Origin: Dinoroseobacter sp965279125
GTDB taxonomy: Bacteria > Pseudomonadota > Alphaproteobacteria > Rhodobacterales > Rhodobacteraceae
NCBI GenBank assembly: GCA_965279125.1
Contig: CBDIHL010000042.1
Location: 62,001-126,000, forward strand
DNA: 64,000 nucleotides
Reading direction: 5' to 3'
Part shown: positions 35,960 to 44,767 of the stretch, piece after piece
How the letters are laid out: the number at the start of each line of letters is the position of its first letter
Position numbering within the stretch: position 1 is the first letter of the stretch
The notes under the pieces: generated by a model
The model's input: only the letters and a program-made list of their open reading frames with translations
Database searches by the model: none
Told to the model about the DNA's origin: nothing
Program-made: the position numbers and the translations under genes

Positions 35960-37093
35960 ATGTCGCACGATATCTGGCACTACCCCCGCACCGCGTTCAC
36001 CCATGACATCTTCGTAGGCCTCACCCAAGGCCCCGGCTCGGCGCTTAGCCTGTTTGGCCCGCGCCGCACCGGCAAGACGCAATTCCTGCTCTATGATCTG
36101 GGCGCGCATGCGGAAGGCAAATACCGTCACAAGGTCGTCTATGCCAGCTTCTGGGCCAGCCCCTCGCCGCTCAACGCGCTGCTCTATGCGCTCCATGAGG
36201 CGCTGTCGCCCAAGACGCTGGCCCAGCGCGCCGCGCAGTTCATCGGCGGGGCAGTGCCGTCCAAAGTGCGGCTGGAAGGTCCGAAAGGCACGGCGGTCGA
36301 GTTGGACCTTAGCAGCACCGACGCCTCAACCGAGGACTTCACCACGCGCCTCACCCTGCTCGACAGCTATCTAGACCGCCTCTCCAATCCCAAACGGCCA
36401 ACCCTCCTGCTGCTCGACGAGTTCCAGGAAATCGCCGCCGCGCCCGACGCCAAGGACCTGATGGCCGCCCTCAGAACCAGCCTCGACACCCGCAAGGACG
36501 GGTTGCGCAGCCTGTTCACCGGGTCGTCGCAAAACCGCTTGCAACAGGTCTTCTCCGCCCGCGACGCGCCGTTCTTCAGGTTCGCCACGCCGATCAGCCT
36601 GCCCGAGCTGACCGACGAATTCGTCACCCACCAACTCGACGTCTTCGCCCAGACCTTCCACCGCAAACTGGACCCGGATATCGCCCACACCTTCTTCACG
36701 CGGTTCGGGCGCAATCCGATGATCTTTCGCACATGGCTCGTCACCCTCGGCACCCAGCGCCACCTGACAGAGGCGGAGGCGATGGTCGGAGCCGAAGCCG
36801 CCCTCGCCGCGACACTCGACTTCGACCGGCTCTGGATCACTGACCTGAAGGCCACCCACCGCATCTGGGCCCGCCTGATTGCCGAGCGCACCGCCCAGAT
36901 CACCGGCCAAGCCGGCGCCGCGCGGTACGAGGCGCTGACCGGCAAGCCCGCGCCTACCCCGCAAAGCCGCCAGTCACTGATCCGCAAGTTGGAACGCGAC
37001 GGCCTCGTGGACAATTTCGATGGCGAGCGGCGGATCACCGATCCCTTGTTTGAGCGGTTCGTTCTGGACCGTGACGAGGCGGAATTCAGATAA
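35960..37093 (+). CDS. AAA-type ATPase with C-terminal winged-helix-like region
   Basis: A 377-residue ATPase resembling the archaeal-type/orphan AAA group. Walker A is GPRRTGKT at residues 33-40, Walker B is PTLLLLDEFQEIA, and a sensor-like LRSLFTGSSQNRLQQVF follows. The C-terminal 60 residues (SRQSLIRKLERDGLVDNFDG, ERRITDPLFERFVL) look like a winged helix, as in this family. No partner gene is visible. It is separated from mcd by only 61 bp that are almost entirely inverted repeat. The biological role is unknown. Confidence 0.82.
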   Translation: MSHDIWHYPRTAFTHDIFVGLTQGPGSALSLFGPRRTGKTQFLLYDLGAHAEGKYRHKVVYASFWASPSPLNALLYALHEALSPKTLAQRAAQFIGGAVPSKVRLEGPKGTAVELDLSSTDASTEDFTTRLTLLDSYLDRLSNPKRPTLLLLDEFQEIAAAPDAKDLMAALRTSLDTRKDGLRSLFTGSSQNRLQQVFSARDAPFFRFATPISLPELTDEFVTHQLDVFAQTFHRKLDPDIAHTFFTRFGRNPMIFRTWLVTLGTQRHLTEAEAMVGAEAALAATLDFDRLWITDLKATHRIWARLIAERTAQITGQAGAARYEALTGKPAPTPQSRQSLIRKLERDGLVDNFDGERRITDPLFERFVLDRDEAEFR

Positions 37094-37168
37094 CACCGTC
37101 TGCACCCTTGAAGCGCGCCACAAACGCACCAACCTAAACCCAACAGTTCACTTATAACCGGAGGCCCC

Positions 37169-38197
37169 ATGGCCCGCGTCCTCGTCACCGGAGCCTCCGG
37201 CTTCATCGCAAAGCACGTCATCCTGCAATTGCTGCAAGGGGGCCACACCGTCATCGGATCGGTGCGCAGCCCCAAGCGTCAAGACGAGGTGCGCGCCGCG
37301 GTTGCCTCAGGCCTAGAAGGCGACGATTGGCAGAACCGCCTGCTGTTCGTCACCCTCGATCTGGGCTCGGACGACGGCTGGACCACCGCGCTGCAAGGTG
37401 TCGAGGTGCTGATGCACACGGCCTCGCCTTTCCCGCTCGCCCAGCCCGAGAACGAAGACGATCTGATCCGCCCCGCCGTTGATGGCACCTTGCGCGCGCT
37501 GAAAGCCGCCAAGGCCAACGGCATCAACCGCGTGATCCTGACCTCCTCCGCGGTCGCAGTGATGACGGGCGATCTGCCCGCAGGCAAAGCCAGTTTCGAC
37601 GAGGGCGATTGGTCAGACCTGACCCATGCCACGATGAACCCCTACGGCAAATCCAAAACCCTGGCCGAGCGCGCGGCCTGGGATTACGTCGCCAAGGACG
37701 CGCCCGAGATCAACCTGACCACGATCAACCCCGTCCTCGTGCTCGGGCCCCCGCTCGATGACAAGTTCGGCACCTCCGTCAGCATTATCGAGCGTGTCTT
37801 GGCGGCCAAAGACCCCGCCTTGCCGCGCTTTGGCTTGCCCATCGTGGATGTGCGCGACGTCGCCACCATGCATGTCAAAGCGCTGGAGATGCCTGAGCAA
37901 ACCGGCGGCCAACGCTTCCTCGCCACCAACGGGTTCTTGTGGTTCGTCGATGTCGCGAAAACGCTGAAAGAGGCTTATCCGACCCGCAAGATCGTCACCC
38001 GCCAAGCCCCGAACTGGCTGATCAAGGTGCTGGCGCTCTTCGACAAGGAAATCCGAACGGTCGTCCCGCAGCTTGGCATCGCCCCCGTCGTATCGAACGC
38101 CAAAGCACGCCAAATCATGGGGATCGACTTCATCTCGCCCAAGGACGCGGTGCTTGCCTCTGCCGAGGTCGTGTTGAAAACAGGGGGCCAAAAGTAG
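37169..38197 (+). CDS. NAD(P)-dependent dihydroflavonol-reductase-like protein
   Basis: An extended short-chain dehydrogenase of 342 residues, with GGAGG before the ATG. The N-terminal GASGFIAKHVILQLLQGGH is the nucleotide-binding loop. VRSPKRQDEV suggests NADPH, LTSSAVAVM carries the Ser, and YGKSKTLAERAAW holds the catalytic YxxxK. It belongs to the dihydroflavonol-4-reductase/aldehyde-reductase group; the substrate is unknown. Confidence 0.9.
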   Translation: MARVLVTGASGFIAKHVILQLLQGGHTVIGSVRSPKRQDEVRAAVASGLEGDDWQNRLLFVTLDLGSDDGWTTALQGVEVLMHTASPFPLAQPENEDDLIRPAVDGTLRALKAAKANGINRVILTSSAVAVMTGDLPAGKASFDEGDWSDLTHATMNPYGKSKTLAERAAWDYVAKDAPEINLTTINPVLVLGPPLDDKFGTSVSIIERVLAAKDPALPRFGLPIVDVRDVATMHVKALEMPEQTGGQRFLATNGFLWFVDVAKTLKEAYPTRKIVTRQAPNWLIKVLALFDKEIRTVVPQLGIAPVVSNAKARQIMGIDFISPKDAVLASAEVVLKTGGQK

Positions 38198-38200
38198 GCC

Positions 38201-38587
38201 ATGTGGGACGCCCTGCTCGCTATTCCTGCGCTGATCGCCAGCTATTTCGCCGATGAGACGATCACCGGCTATGGCGGCGCGGATGCCGTGTGGCGATTAA
38301 CCGAGCTAGACGGCGCGGCCTTCGAAGCCTCGGCCACGCTGGAGTTCGGCGCGGATGGCGCGGTCTTCGGCCAAGCGCCGTGCAACAGCTTCCGCGCGCA
38401 GCAATCCGTGCCCTATCCGTGGATCGAGATCAGCGCGATTGCCGCCACGAAGCTAGCCTGCCCGGACTTGGCGGCGGAGGGGGCTTACCTAACGGCGCTG
38501 GAGCAGATGACACTCGCCGAGGTCTCAGGCCCGGTGATGATCCTGTCCAATGACTACGGGCGCGAGATGGTGTTTCGCGCAAACTAG
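38201..38587 (+). CDS. META-domain protein
   Basis: A 128-residue product with the META/HslJ fold pattern: WRLTELDGAAFEASATLEFG, the hallmark CNSFRAQQSV, then TKLACPDLAAEGAYLTAL and a C-terminal VMILSNDYGREMVF. The N-terminus is weakly hydrophobic and might be a signal. HslJ-like proteins are linked to outer-membrane or stress functions. Its TAG overlaps the recO stop on the other strand within CTAG. Confidence 0.82.
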   Translation: MWDALLAIPALIASYFADETITGYGGADAVWRLTELDGAAFEASATLEFGADGAVFGQAPCNSFRAQQSVPYPWIEISAIAATKLACPDLAAEGAYLTALEQMTLAEVSGPVMILSNDYGREMVFRAN

Positions 38588-39306
38588 GCGCGCGCGAGCC
38601 GATCCAGAAACCGTTGCCGCGCCGGGGGCAACGGCTTGTCGCCAAGGCTGGTTGCGAGGTGATGCGTCAGGAAATGCCCGCTCAGCGCCAGCCCTGTGCG
38701 CACATCCTCGATGCTCATGGGCGTTCCCAAGATCAGCGGCGCAGGCAGCGGCAACAACCTGTCCGCCCACTCCCCCGCCTCAGCTGAACTGACCGCTCGC
38801 CCGGTTCGAGGCGACACATAGGCCAGCCCATCCTTGCCCCCACTGACCGCACAACGCGACAGATCAAGGCCGAAGCCGAGCGCTTCCAGCAACGCCAATT
38901 CCCACACTACGTAACGCGGCAACCAGCCCGCGCCTGCGACCAGCGCATCCAGTAGCTCGACCGTGCGGGCATACGTGTCGGGCAGAACCTCCCGTTCGGG
39001 CAACGCGAAGCTCGCCAGTGACAGGATCGCGTTCAGGCCAGCAAGCGCCAGCGGATCGCCCATCACGGCAGCGGCGCGCGATTGCACAGGCTCGACCGTG
39101 AACGCGCCGAGGTGATCCTGAAGCCGCGCCCGCCATGTCAGATCCAACTGCGCGCCCGGCTGCAAGATCGGCGCGATTTTGCGCGAGGTGCCGCCTCGGA
39201 CCATGCCGAGATGGCGTCCGTGGGTCTGGGTCAAAACCTCGATGATCGCGGCGGTCTCGCCATGCTTTCGCACGCTCAAGAGCACGCCGACTTCGCGCCA
39301 TTCCAT
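38584..39306 (-). CDS. recO: DNA repair protein RecO
   Basis: Loads RecA onto gapped DNA with RecF/RecR. It has 240 residues from the ATG at 39306 (MEWREVGVLLSVRKHGETAA), the canonical RecO N-terminal OB-fold start; the in-frame extension to 39492 is not conserved. GRHLGMVRGGTSRK and the helical part with YVVWELALLEALGFGLDLSRC support the call. The alphaproteobacterial form lacks a full zinc site; only one cysteine (DLSRC) is seen here. Confidence 0.95.
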   Translation of the reverse strand: MEWREVGVLLSVRKHGETAAIIEVLTQTHGRHLGMVRGGTSRKIAPILQPGAQLDLTWRARLQDHLGAFTVEPVQSRAAAVMGDPLALAGLNAILSLASFALPEREVLPDTYARTVELLDALVAGAGWLPRYVVWELALLEALGFGLDLSRCAVSGGKDGLAYVSPRTGRAVSSAEAGEWADRLLPLPAPLILGTPMSIEDVRTGLALSGHFLTHHLATSLGDKPLPPARQRFLDRLARA

Positions 39307-39388
39307 GACGTTGCATCCTGCATGGCCGCGCGGGCTTGTCCATATCGCGGGGGCGGTGCAGGGTCGGGCGAGCAAACGGAGGCCTCGC

Positions 39389-40015
39389 ATGCAACAGTCC
39401 AAATTTGGCACCGCTTTGGCGCTGGCGATTGCCGTGATGGCCACCCTCGCCCTTATCGTGCGGGTGCATTTGACGGCGACCGAGGACGCCACCAGCTACG
39501 GCGCGGCCCTGTGGGAGATTGGGCGGTTCTTCACGATCCTGACCAACGCCTTGGTGGCGGTTCTGCTGATCGCCCATGTCGCGCGGCGTCCGCAATCGGC
39601 GTCCCGGCTGGCCGGCATGACCCTTTCGATCTGCATCGTTGGGGTGGTCTATCACCTGCTGCTCGCACGGTTTGCTGATCTGAGCGGGCTAGAGGTTCCG
39701 GTCGATTTCGCCCTGCATACGGCTGTGCCCGCGCTGACCTTTGCGTGGTGGGTTCTCTTCGCGCCAAAGGCCCCGCTGGGCGTGACCGCGCCGCTGACAT
39801 GGCTGATCTGGCCCGCGATCTATGCAGTTTATGCAGTCGCGCGTGGCATGGTGGATGGCACTTACCCTTACTTCTTCGTCAATCTGGACGAGTTGGGCTG
39901 GGGCGGCCTCATCATCAGCCTGCTGCAATTTCTCGCGGCCTTCGCCGTCGCGGGCTACTTGCTATGGGGGCTCGGCAAGCTGCTCGCAAAGCTTCAATCG
40001 GCCAAACCCGGCTGA
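39389..40015 (+). CDS. Pr6Pr-family membrane protein
   Basis: A 208-residue integral membrane protein with about six helices, from the ATG at 39389 with CGGAGG upstream. ALWEIGRFFTILTNALVAVLL and HTAVPALTFAWWVLFAPK, with PLTWLIWPAIYAVYAVARG and DGTYPYFFVNLDELGW, match the Pr6Pr/FAR-17a-like family. The function is unknown in bacteria. Its 3' end overlaps the convergent DUF1491 gene by 22 bp. Confidence 0.85.
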   Translation: MQQSKFGTALALAIAVMATLALIVRVHLTATEDATSYGAALWEIGRFFTILTNALVAVLLIAHVARRPQSASRLAGMTLSICIVGVVYHLLLARFADLSGLEVPVDFALHTAVPALTFAWWVLFAPKAPLGVTAPLTWLIWPAIYAVYAVARGMVDGTYPYFFVNLDELGWGGLIISLLQFLAAFAVAGYLLWGLGKLLAKLQSAKPG

Positions 40016-40326
40016 TCCAGTAGGGTCGTGCCATCGCGGCTTTCGACTTCGATCACCCAGAGGTCCGGGTCCATGCCGCGTTGGCGTGCAACGACTTCGT
40101 CCACGTCACGCTCGCCCCCCTCGGCCAGCACGACCCAAACCCGGTCACCTGTCATCAAATCGTAGCTGCGCTGCCAAACCACCGCTTTCCCGTCCAGCGT
40201 CGCCAGTTTCACCAGCACCGCCCCCGCCGTCGCGTCGCCCTTGGAGGTCACGTAGACCGGGATCGCCTCGGCTTGCAGGCGCGCCAAATAGGCCGAGACC
40301 CAGAGCCCGCTCGCTAGCCGCGCCAT
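39994..40326 (-). CDS. DUF1491 family protein
   Basis: A 110-residue protein with the family's start MARLASGLWVSAYLARLQAE and GDRVWVVLAEGGERDVDEVV. It is usually encoded next to era in alphaproteobacteria, as here (two bases downstream of the era stop). The function is unknown. Confidence 0.88.
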   Translation of the reverse strand: MARLASGLWVSAYLARLQAEAIPVYVTSKGDATAGAVLVKLATLDGKAVVWQRSYDLMTGDRVWVVLAEGGERDVDEVVARQRGMDPDLWVIEVESRDGTTLLDQPGLAD

Positions 40327-40327
40327 G

Positions 40328-41245
40328 CTATGCGTTGCCGTCCTTGAAGTTCAGGCCGATCTCGGAATAACGCTCGGATTCCTCCAGCCAACCGGGCCGG
40401 ACTTTGACCTGTAGAAACAGATGCACGGTACGGCCGAGAAGCTCGGCCATATCAGCGCGGGCGGCCTGAGAGATCGCCTTGATCGTCTCGCCTTTGTTGC
40501 CCAGCACGATGCCCTTATGGCCGTCGCGCATCACGTAGATGATCTGGTCCACCTTGGCCGAGCCGTCCTTCTTTTCTTCCCACTTCTCCGTCTCGACCGT
40601 CAGCTGATAGGGCAGCTCCTGGTGCAAGCGCAGGGTCAGCTTCTCGCGCGTCATCTCGGCGGCGATCATGCGCAGGGGCAGGTCCGCGATCTGGTCCTCG
40701 GGATACAGCCACGGACCCTCAGGCAACGCCGCGCCCAGCCACGTCTTCAGCGCCGCAACCCCGTGGCCTTTTTCGGCCGAGATCATAAAGGTCTCGACGA
40801 ACGGGAAGGCCTCGTTCAGCTCTTGGGTCAGTTGCAACAAGCGCTCGGCTTTCACGCGGTCGATCTTGTTGATCGCCAGCGCCACCGTCTGCGACGGGCG
40901 CGTGTGCTCGGGCAGCGCTTCAAGGATCGCCTTGACGCCTTCGGTCATGCCGCGATGCGCTTCAACCAGCAGCACCACAACATCGGCGTCCGATGCTCCG
41001 CTCCACGCAGCAGCCACCATCGCGCGGTCGAGCCGTCGGCGCGGCTTGAACAGACCCGGCGTGTCCACGAACACCAGCTGCGCGTTGCCATCGAGTGCCA
41101 CACCGCGAATGCGCGCGCGCGTTGTTTGCACCTTGTGGGTGACGATGGACACCTTGGCCCCCACCATCGCATTGGTCAGCGTCGACTTGCCCGCATTCGG
41201 CTCGCCGATCAGGGCCACAAACCCGGCGCGTGTTGTCTCAGTCAT
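40328..41245 (-). CDS. era: GTPase Era
   Basis: A ribosome-assembly GTPase that binds the 3' end of 16S rRNA. It has 305 residues. G1 is GEPNAGKS at 14-21, G2 TTRARIRG, G3 DTPGLF, G4 NKID and G5 SAEKG. The KH domain is at the C-terminus (VMRDGHKGIVLGNKGETIKA). Its start overlaps the rnc stop by eight bases, so the two are translationally coupled. Confidence 0.98.
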   Translation of the reverse strand: MTETTRAGFVALIGEPNAGKSTLTNAMVGAKVSIVTHKVQTTRARIRGVALDGNAQLVFVDTPGLFKPRRRLDRAMVAAAWSGASDADVVVLLVEAHRGMTEGVKAILEALPEHTRPSQTVALAINKIDRVKAERLLQLTQELNEAFPFVETFMISAEKGHGVAALKTWLGAALPEGPWLYPEDQIADLPLRMIAAEMTREKLTLRLHQELPYQLTVETEKWEEKKDGSAKVDQIIYVMRDGHKGIVLGNKGETIKAISQAARADMAELLGRTVHLFLQVKVRPGWLEESERYSEIGLNFKDGNA

Positions 41246-41924
41246 CGGCTCTTACCTTCTCTAGCAGCATCGCGGCTGCATCCTGTTCGGCCTGCCGCTT
41301 GCTTCCGGCCTCCGCGCGGGCCTTTTGACCATCATCCAACGCCACCTCAATCACAAAGCGCGGCATATGGGGCGGGCCTTCGCGGCTGACCTCGGCATAA
41401 CTTGGTGTGCTCATCCCGCGGGCTTGCGCCCATTCTTGCAGGTCAGATTTGGCGTTCATCACATGCGCCTCGGCCTTGCCGATCCGGTCGCCCCACAGCC
41501 GCAACACCGTATCGCGCGCAACCTCAGGGCCAGCATCCAAGTAAACCGCCGCGATGACCGCTTCCATCGCATCGCCCAGCAAAGCCGCCTTGCGCCGCCC
41601 ACCCGATTGCATTTCCGAGCGGCCCAGCTTGAGGACTTCGCCTAGGTCAATTTCGCGCGCGATCTCGGCGCAGGTTTCCTTGCGCACAAGCGCGTTGTAG
41701 CGCGGGGCAAGCGTGCCTTCGGAGGCCGCCGCATCATCTCGGTAAAGCGCCTCGGCAATTGTCAGGTTCAGCACCCGGTCGCCGAGGAATTCGAGGCGTT
41801 GGTTCTGCCCGCGCGCCGCCGAGGACATCGACGGGTGGGTCAGGGCTTGGATCAGCAGATCAGGCGTCGCAAAATGGTGGCCGAGCCGGTCACAAAACCC
41901 CTCAAGCTCGCGTCCCAGCTTCAT
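41238..41924 (-). CDS. rnc: Ribonuclease III
   Basis: Cleaves double-stranded RNA in rRNA and mRNA processing. It has 228 residues. The signature is NQRLEFLGDRVLNLTIAEAL and the second metal-binding block is ALLGDAMEAVIAAVYLD. A C-terminal double-stranded RNA-binding domain follows (PSYAEVSREGPPHMPRFVIE, GSKRQAEQDAAAMLL). It overlaps lepB by four bases and era by eight. Confidence 0.98.
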   Translation of the reverse strand: MKLGRELEGFCDRLGHHFATPDLLIQALTHPSMSSAARGQNQRLEFLGDRVLNLTIAEALYRDDAAASEGTLAPRYNALVRKETCAEIAREIDLGEVLKLGRSEMQSGGRRKAALLGDAMEAVIAAVYLDAGPEVARDTVLRLWGDRIGKAEAHVMNAKSDLQEWAQARGMSTPSYAEVSREGPPHMPRFVIEVALDDGQKARAEAGSKRQAEQDAAAMLLEKVRADD

Positions 41925-42709
41925 TCAAGCGCCTTGAAGAAGCGGTCGCCGCGCCATGTCCAGAAATAGACCATGCGGCGGCCCGCGGAGGAAAACATTA
42001 CCCGGTCCGCGCGTCCGATCAGGTTCTCAAACGGCACCTGACCGACACCGCCCGAGGCTTGGGCAAAGCGCGAATCCTGGCTGTTGTCGCGGTTGTCACC
42101 CACGAAGAAGAAGTGACCCGGCTCGACAGTGAATTCGCGCGTGGTGTCGGCAAAGCTGTTTTCAATATTCAGGATCGAATGGCTGCGCCCGCTTGGAAAG
42201 GTCTCGATGAACTTTTCCTTGGTGCAGATGCCGCCCTCGCCCACGGGTGCATTGTCACACCGTGGGAAAGTGCCAAGCGGGCCTTGGCGCTCGAACGTTT
42301 CTTGGAACACGCCGTCTGGCGTCACCTCGACGGGCGTGCCGTTCAGGATCATCGCGCCGCCGCGAAACTGGATCGTGTCGCCGGGCAGGCCCACGACGCG
42401 CTTGATGAAGTCGGACCCGTTCACCGGGTGGCGAAAGACGACGATATCGCCGCGCTCAGGCTCAGACCCGAACAAGCGGCCCGAGATCGGGCAAAGGGAG
42501 AACGGGCAGGAATGCGCCGAATAACCATAGGCCATTTTGTTCACGAACAGGAAGTCGCCCACCAGCAACGTGTCCTTCATCGATCCCGACGGAATCCAGA
42601 ACGGCTGAAAGAATAGCGTGCGAAAGATACCCGCGATCAACAGCGCATAGAAAACGGTTTTGACGGTCTCGATAAATCCGCCTTCGTCTTTGCTGCTCGC
42701 CATCATCAT
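41921..42709 (-). CDS. lepB: Signal peptidase I
   Basis: Removes Sec signal peptides at the periplasmic face. It has 262 residues with one N-terminal transmembrane helix. Catalytic Ser43 is in FWIPSGSMKDTLLVGD, and the catalytic Lys lies in SDFIKRVVGLPGD. GHFFFVGDNRDNSQDSRF is the conserved box E. It sits upstream of rnc-era in the usual order. Confidence 0.97.
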   Translation of the reverse strand: MMMASSKDEGGFIETVKTVFYALLIAGIFRTLFFQPFWIPSGSMKDTLLVGDFLFVNKMAYGYSAHSCPFSLCPISGRLFGSEPERGDIVVFRHPVNGSDFIKRVVGLPGDTIQFRGGAMILNGTPVEVTPDGVFQETFERQGPLGTFPRCDNAPVGEGGICTKEKFIETFPSGRSHSILNIENSFADTTREFTVEPGHFFFVGDNRDNSQDSRFAQASGGVGQVPFENLIGRADRVMFSSAGRRMVYFWTWRGDRFFKALE

Positions 42710-42773
42710 GTCCTTACGCTTTAGCCCACCGCTCGGGCCTGTCGGGGCTTCATGGGCAGGCCTAGAAGAAGTG

Positions 42774-43190
42774 TCAACTGCCGCGCACGGATGTGAGCGG
42801 CAAAGCCTCGATCACAACCATGGCTTGGGCCCAAGGATGATCGTCTGTCAAGCTGACATGAATAACGGTGCGGTGCCCCTCTGGCGTCATCGTTGCCAGA
42901 CGTTCGGCAGCCCATCCCGTCAACACCATCGTGGGTTGGCCTGTGCGCAGATTGATCACCGACATATCGCGCCAGGCAATCCCCATGCGCAACCCCGTGC
43001 CCAGCGCCTTAGAGCACGCTTCCTTCGCCGCCCAGCGCTTGGCATAGGTGCCGACCGTGTCCTTGCGGCGCTCAGCTTTTTGCTGCTCGATATCGGTGAA
43101 AACGCGGTTTCGGAAGCGGTCGCCAAACCGCTCAAGCGTGCGCGCAATCCGCTCGATATTGGCGAGGTCTGTGCCGATGCCGAGGATCAT
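42774..43190 (-). CDS. acpS: Holo-[acyl-carrier-protein] synthase
   Basis: Transfers 4'-phosphopantetheine from CoA to acyl carrier protein. It has 138 residues from the ATG at 43190 (MILGIGTDLANIERI), with Mg-binding Asp8. The second motif, KRWAAKEACSKALGTG, is intact. It lies upstream of lepB, which it usually accompanies. Confidence 0.97.
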   Translation of the reverse strand: MILGIGTDLANIERIARTLERFGDRFRNRVFTDIEQQKAERRKDTVGTYAKRWAAKEACSKALGTGLRMGIAWRDMSVINLRTGQPTMVLTGWAAERLATMTPEGHRTVIHVSLTDDHPWAQAMVVIEALPLTSVRGS

Positions 43191-43202
43191 CTGGCGCAAA
43201 TC

Positions 43203-43658
43203 CTAGTCAATCGGGTAGAGTTTGGCCGAGATCACGCCGCTTGCCTGATTGACGGTAAAGCCAAGGCCCATCCCGACGAAATCTGCCGTCCCAGCATCAA
43301 AAATGCGCACTGGCACATCAAAGCCAAGGCCTGTTTGCGGATCATAAGCAGCTGTGAGCGCATCAAACGAAATGCTAGAGAAGCCCACACCTGACGCGCT
43401 GATCATGCGGCACTGACGCTCGCCCAGTTCCGCGTAGGGTGGCGATAGGATCATTAGATGCATCGCGCCCGCAGCCGGCTCGACAGTGTCCAGCACCGCA
43501 ATCCGCACAGCCCCGTTTGCGAAGGTGCGCGTCATATCTTCCCAAGGTTCCGCAAGGTTATCGGCACGCGCTTCCCACCGGTCGCATGACGTCATGACCT
43601 GTGCGGTTGCAGGTAAGGCCAACACAGCCGCAGCAAAGGTGAGGATCAGGGCTTTCAT
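43203..43658 (-). CDS. Predicted secreted protein of unknown family
   Basis: A 151-residue product with a clear Sec signal peptide (MKALILTFAAAVLALPATAQ). The mature part has two cysteines (MTSCDRW, RQCRMI) that could form a disulfide, and a C-terminal beta-rich segment (TADFVGMGLGFTVNQASGVI). I do not recognise a family. Its start overlaps the stop of the Dabb gene by four bases. Confidence 0.8.
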   Translation of the reverse strand: MKALILTFAAAVLALPATAQVMTSCDRWEARADNLAEPWEDMTRTFANGAVRIAVLDTVEPAAGAMHLMILSPPYAELGERQCRMISASGVGFSSISFDALTAAYDPQTGLGFDVPVRIFDAGTADFVGMGLGFTVNQASGVISAKLYPID

Positions 43659-43978
43659 GGCATCAGTCCTTCGGTTTGCAGATCGATCACCATGATACTG
43701 CCCGGTCCGTCTTCACAAAGCGAGACCAAGCGTGCGCCAATGGCTTTGTGTCGAGGATAAGCCGCGTAGCGATCAAGTGCCGACCTGTCGCAGAAGCCGC
43801 ACAAGAACCCATAGCGATAGCGTTCAGAAAGGTGCTCGACATCGAGGTTCGGCCCATGTTGGAAGCTAAGCCATCCAGCATGGTACGCGCGCAGATCAGC
43901 CAAGCCTTGCATCACATCTTTTAGCTCAGCTTCTGGCCCATCCGCGCGCAGCGCCAAAGCCACCACATGCAAGATCAT
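43655..43978 (-). CDS. Dabb (stress-responsive A/B barrel) family protein
   Basis: A 107-residue protein with the ferredoxin-like Dabb pattern: MILHVVALALRADGPEAELK, YHAGWLSFQHGPNLDVEHLS and RYGFLCGFCDRSALDRYAAY, then PRHKAIGARLVSLCED. Dabb proteins are often dimeric and of uncertain catalytic role. It overlaps pdxJ by four bases and the secreted-protein gene by four. Confidence 0.88.
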   Translation of the reverse strand: MILHVVALALRADGPEAELKDVMQGLADLRAYHAGWLSFQHGPNLDVEHLSERYRYGFLCGFCDRSALDRYAAYPRHKAIGARLVSLCEDGPGSIMVIDLQTEGLMP

Positions 43979-44733
43979 GCCCGCGCAGCATCCATCAGAC
44001 CGCGCATTTGCGCAATCGCAGGCTCCAGCCCGAGGAAAATCGCCTCACCGATGAGGAAGTGCCCGATGTTCAGCTCGACCACCTCCGGCAGGGCCGCGAT
44101 GGGCGACACACTCTCGAAGGTGATCCCGTGCCCGGCATGGACCTCCAGCCCGAGGCTATCGGCAAATGTCGCCATCTCGGTCAGCTTAGCCAACTCGGCA
44201 GCCGCCTCAGCCTCATGGCCATCGGCAATCGCGTCGCAATAGGCCCCGGCATGCAGCTCGATAATATCGGCGCCGATCCGGTGCGCGGCCTCCACCTGGC
44301 GCATATCGGCGGCAATGAAGATCGACACGCGACAGCCCGCTTCCGCAATCGGGGCGATGAAATGGGCCAGCCTGTTTTCTTCGCGCGCAACCTCTAGGCC
44401 ACCTTCGGTCGTCCGCTCCTCGCGCCGTTCGGGCACGATGCAGACCGCGTGAGGCTTGTGGCGCAGCGCAATCGCCTGCATCTCGTCCGTCGCGGCCATC
44501 TCGAAGTTCAGAGGCAATGTAAGCGCATCCATCAACGCCTCGATATCTGCATCCGATATATGACGGCGGTCTTCGCGCAGATGCGCTGTGATCCCGTCAG
44601 CCCCGGCCGCTTCCGCCAGCTTTGCCGCGCGCACCGGGTCCGGCACAGCCCCGCCGCGCGCATTACGAACGGTTGCAACGTGGTCAATGTTCACGCCAAG
44701 CCGAAGCGGGCGAGCGGTGGGGAATTGCGTCAT
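43975..44733 (-). CDS. pdxJ: Pyridoxine 5'-phosphate synthase
   Basis: Condenses 1-deoxyxylulose 5-phosphate with 3-amino-2-oxopropyl phosphate to pyridoxine 5'-phosphate. It has 252 residues from the ATG at 44733. LRLGVNIDHVATVRNARGG, GADGITAHLREDRRHI, LNFEMAAT and EVHAGHGITFESV are diagnostic. It lies in the acpS/DUF2062 cluster. Confidence 0.98.
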   Translation of the reverse strand: MTQFPTARPLRLGVNIDHVATVRNARGGAVPDPVRAAKLAEAAGADGITAHLREDRRHISDADIEALMDALTLPLNFEMAATDEMQAIALRHKPHAVCIVPERREERTTEGGLEVAREENRLAHFIAPIAEAGCRVSIFIAADMRQVEAAHRIGADIIELHAGAYCDAIADGHEAEAAAELAKLTEMATFADSLGLEVHAGHGITFESVSPIAALPEVVELNIGHFLIGEAIFLGLEPAIAQMRGLMDAARA

Positions 44734-44767
44734 CGGGGCCTCCTGCGCAACGCGGGTCAGGCCATAC

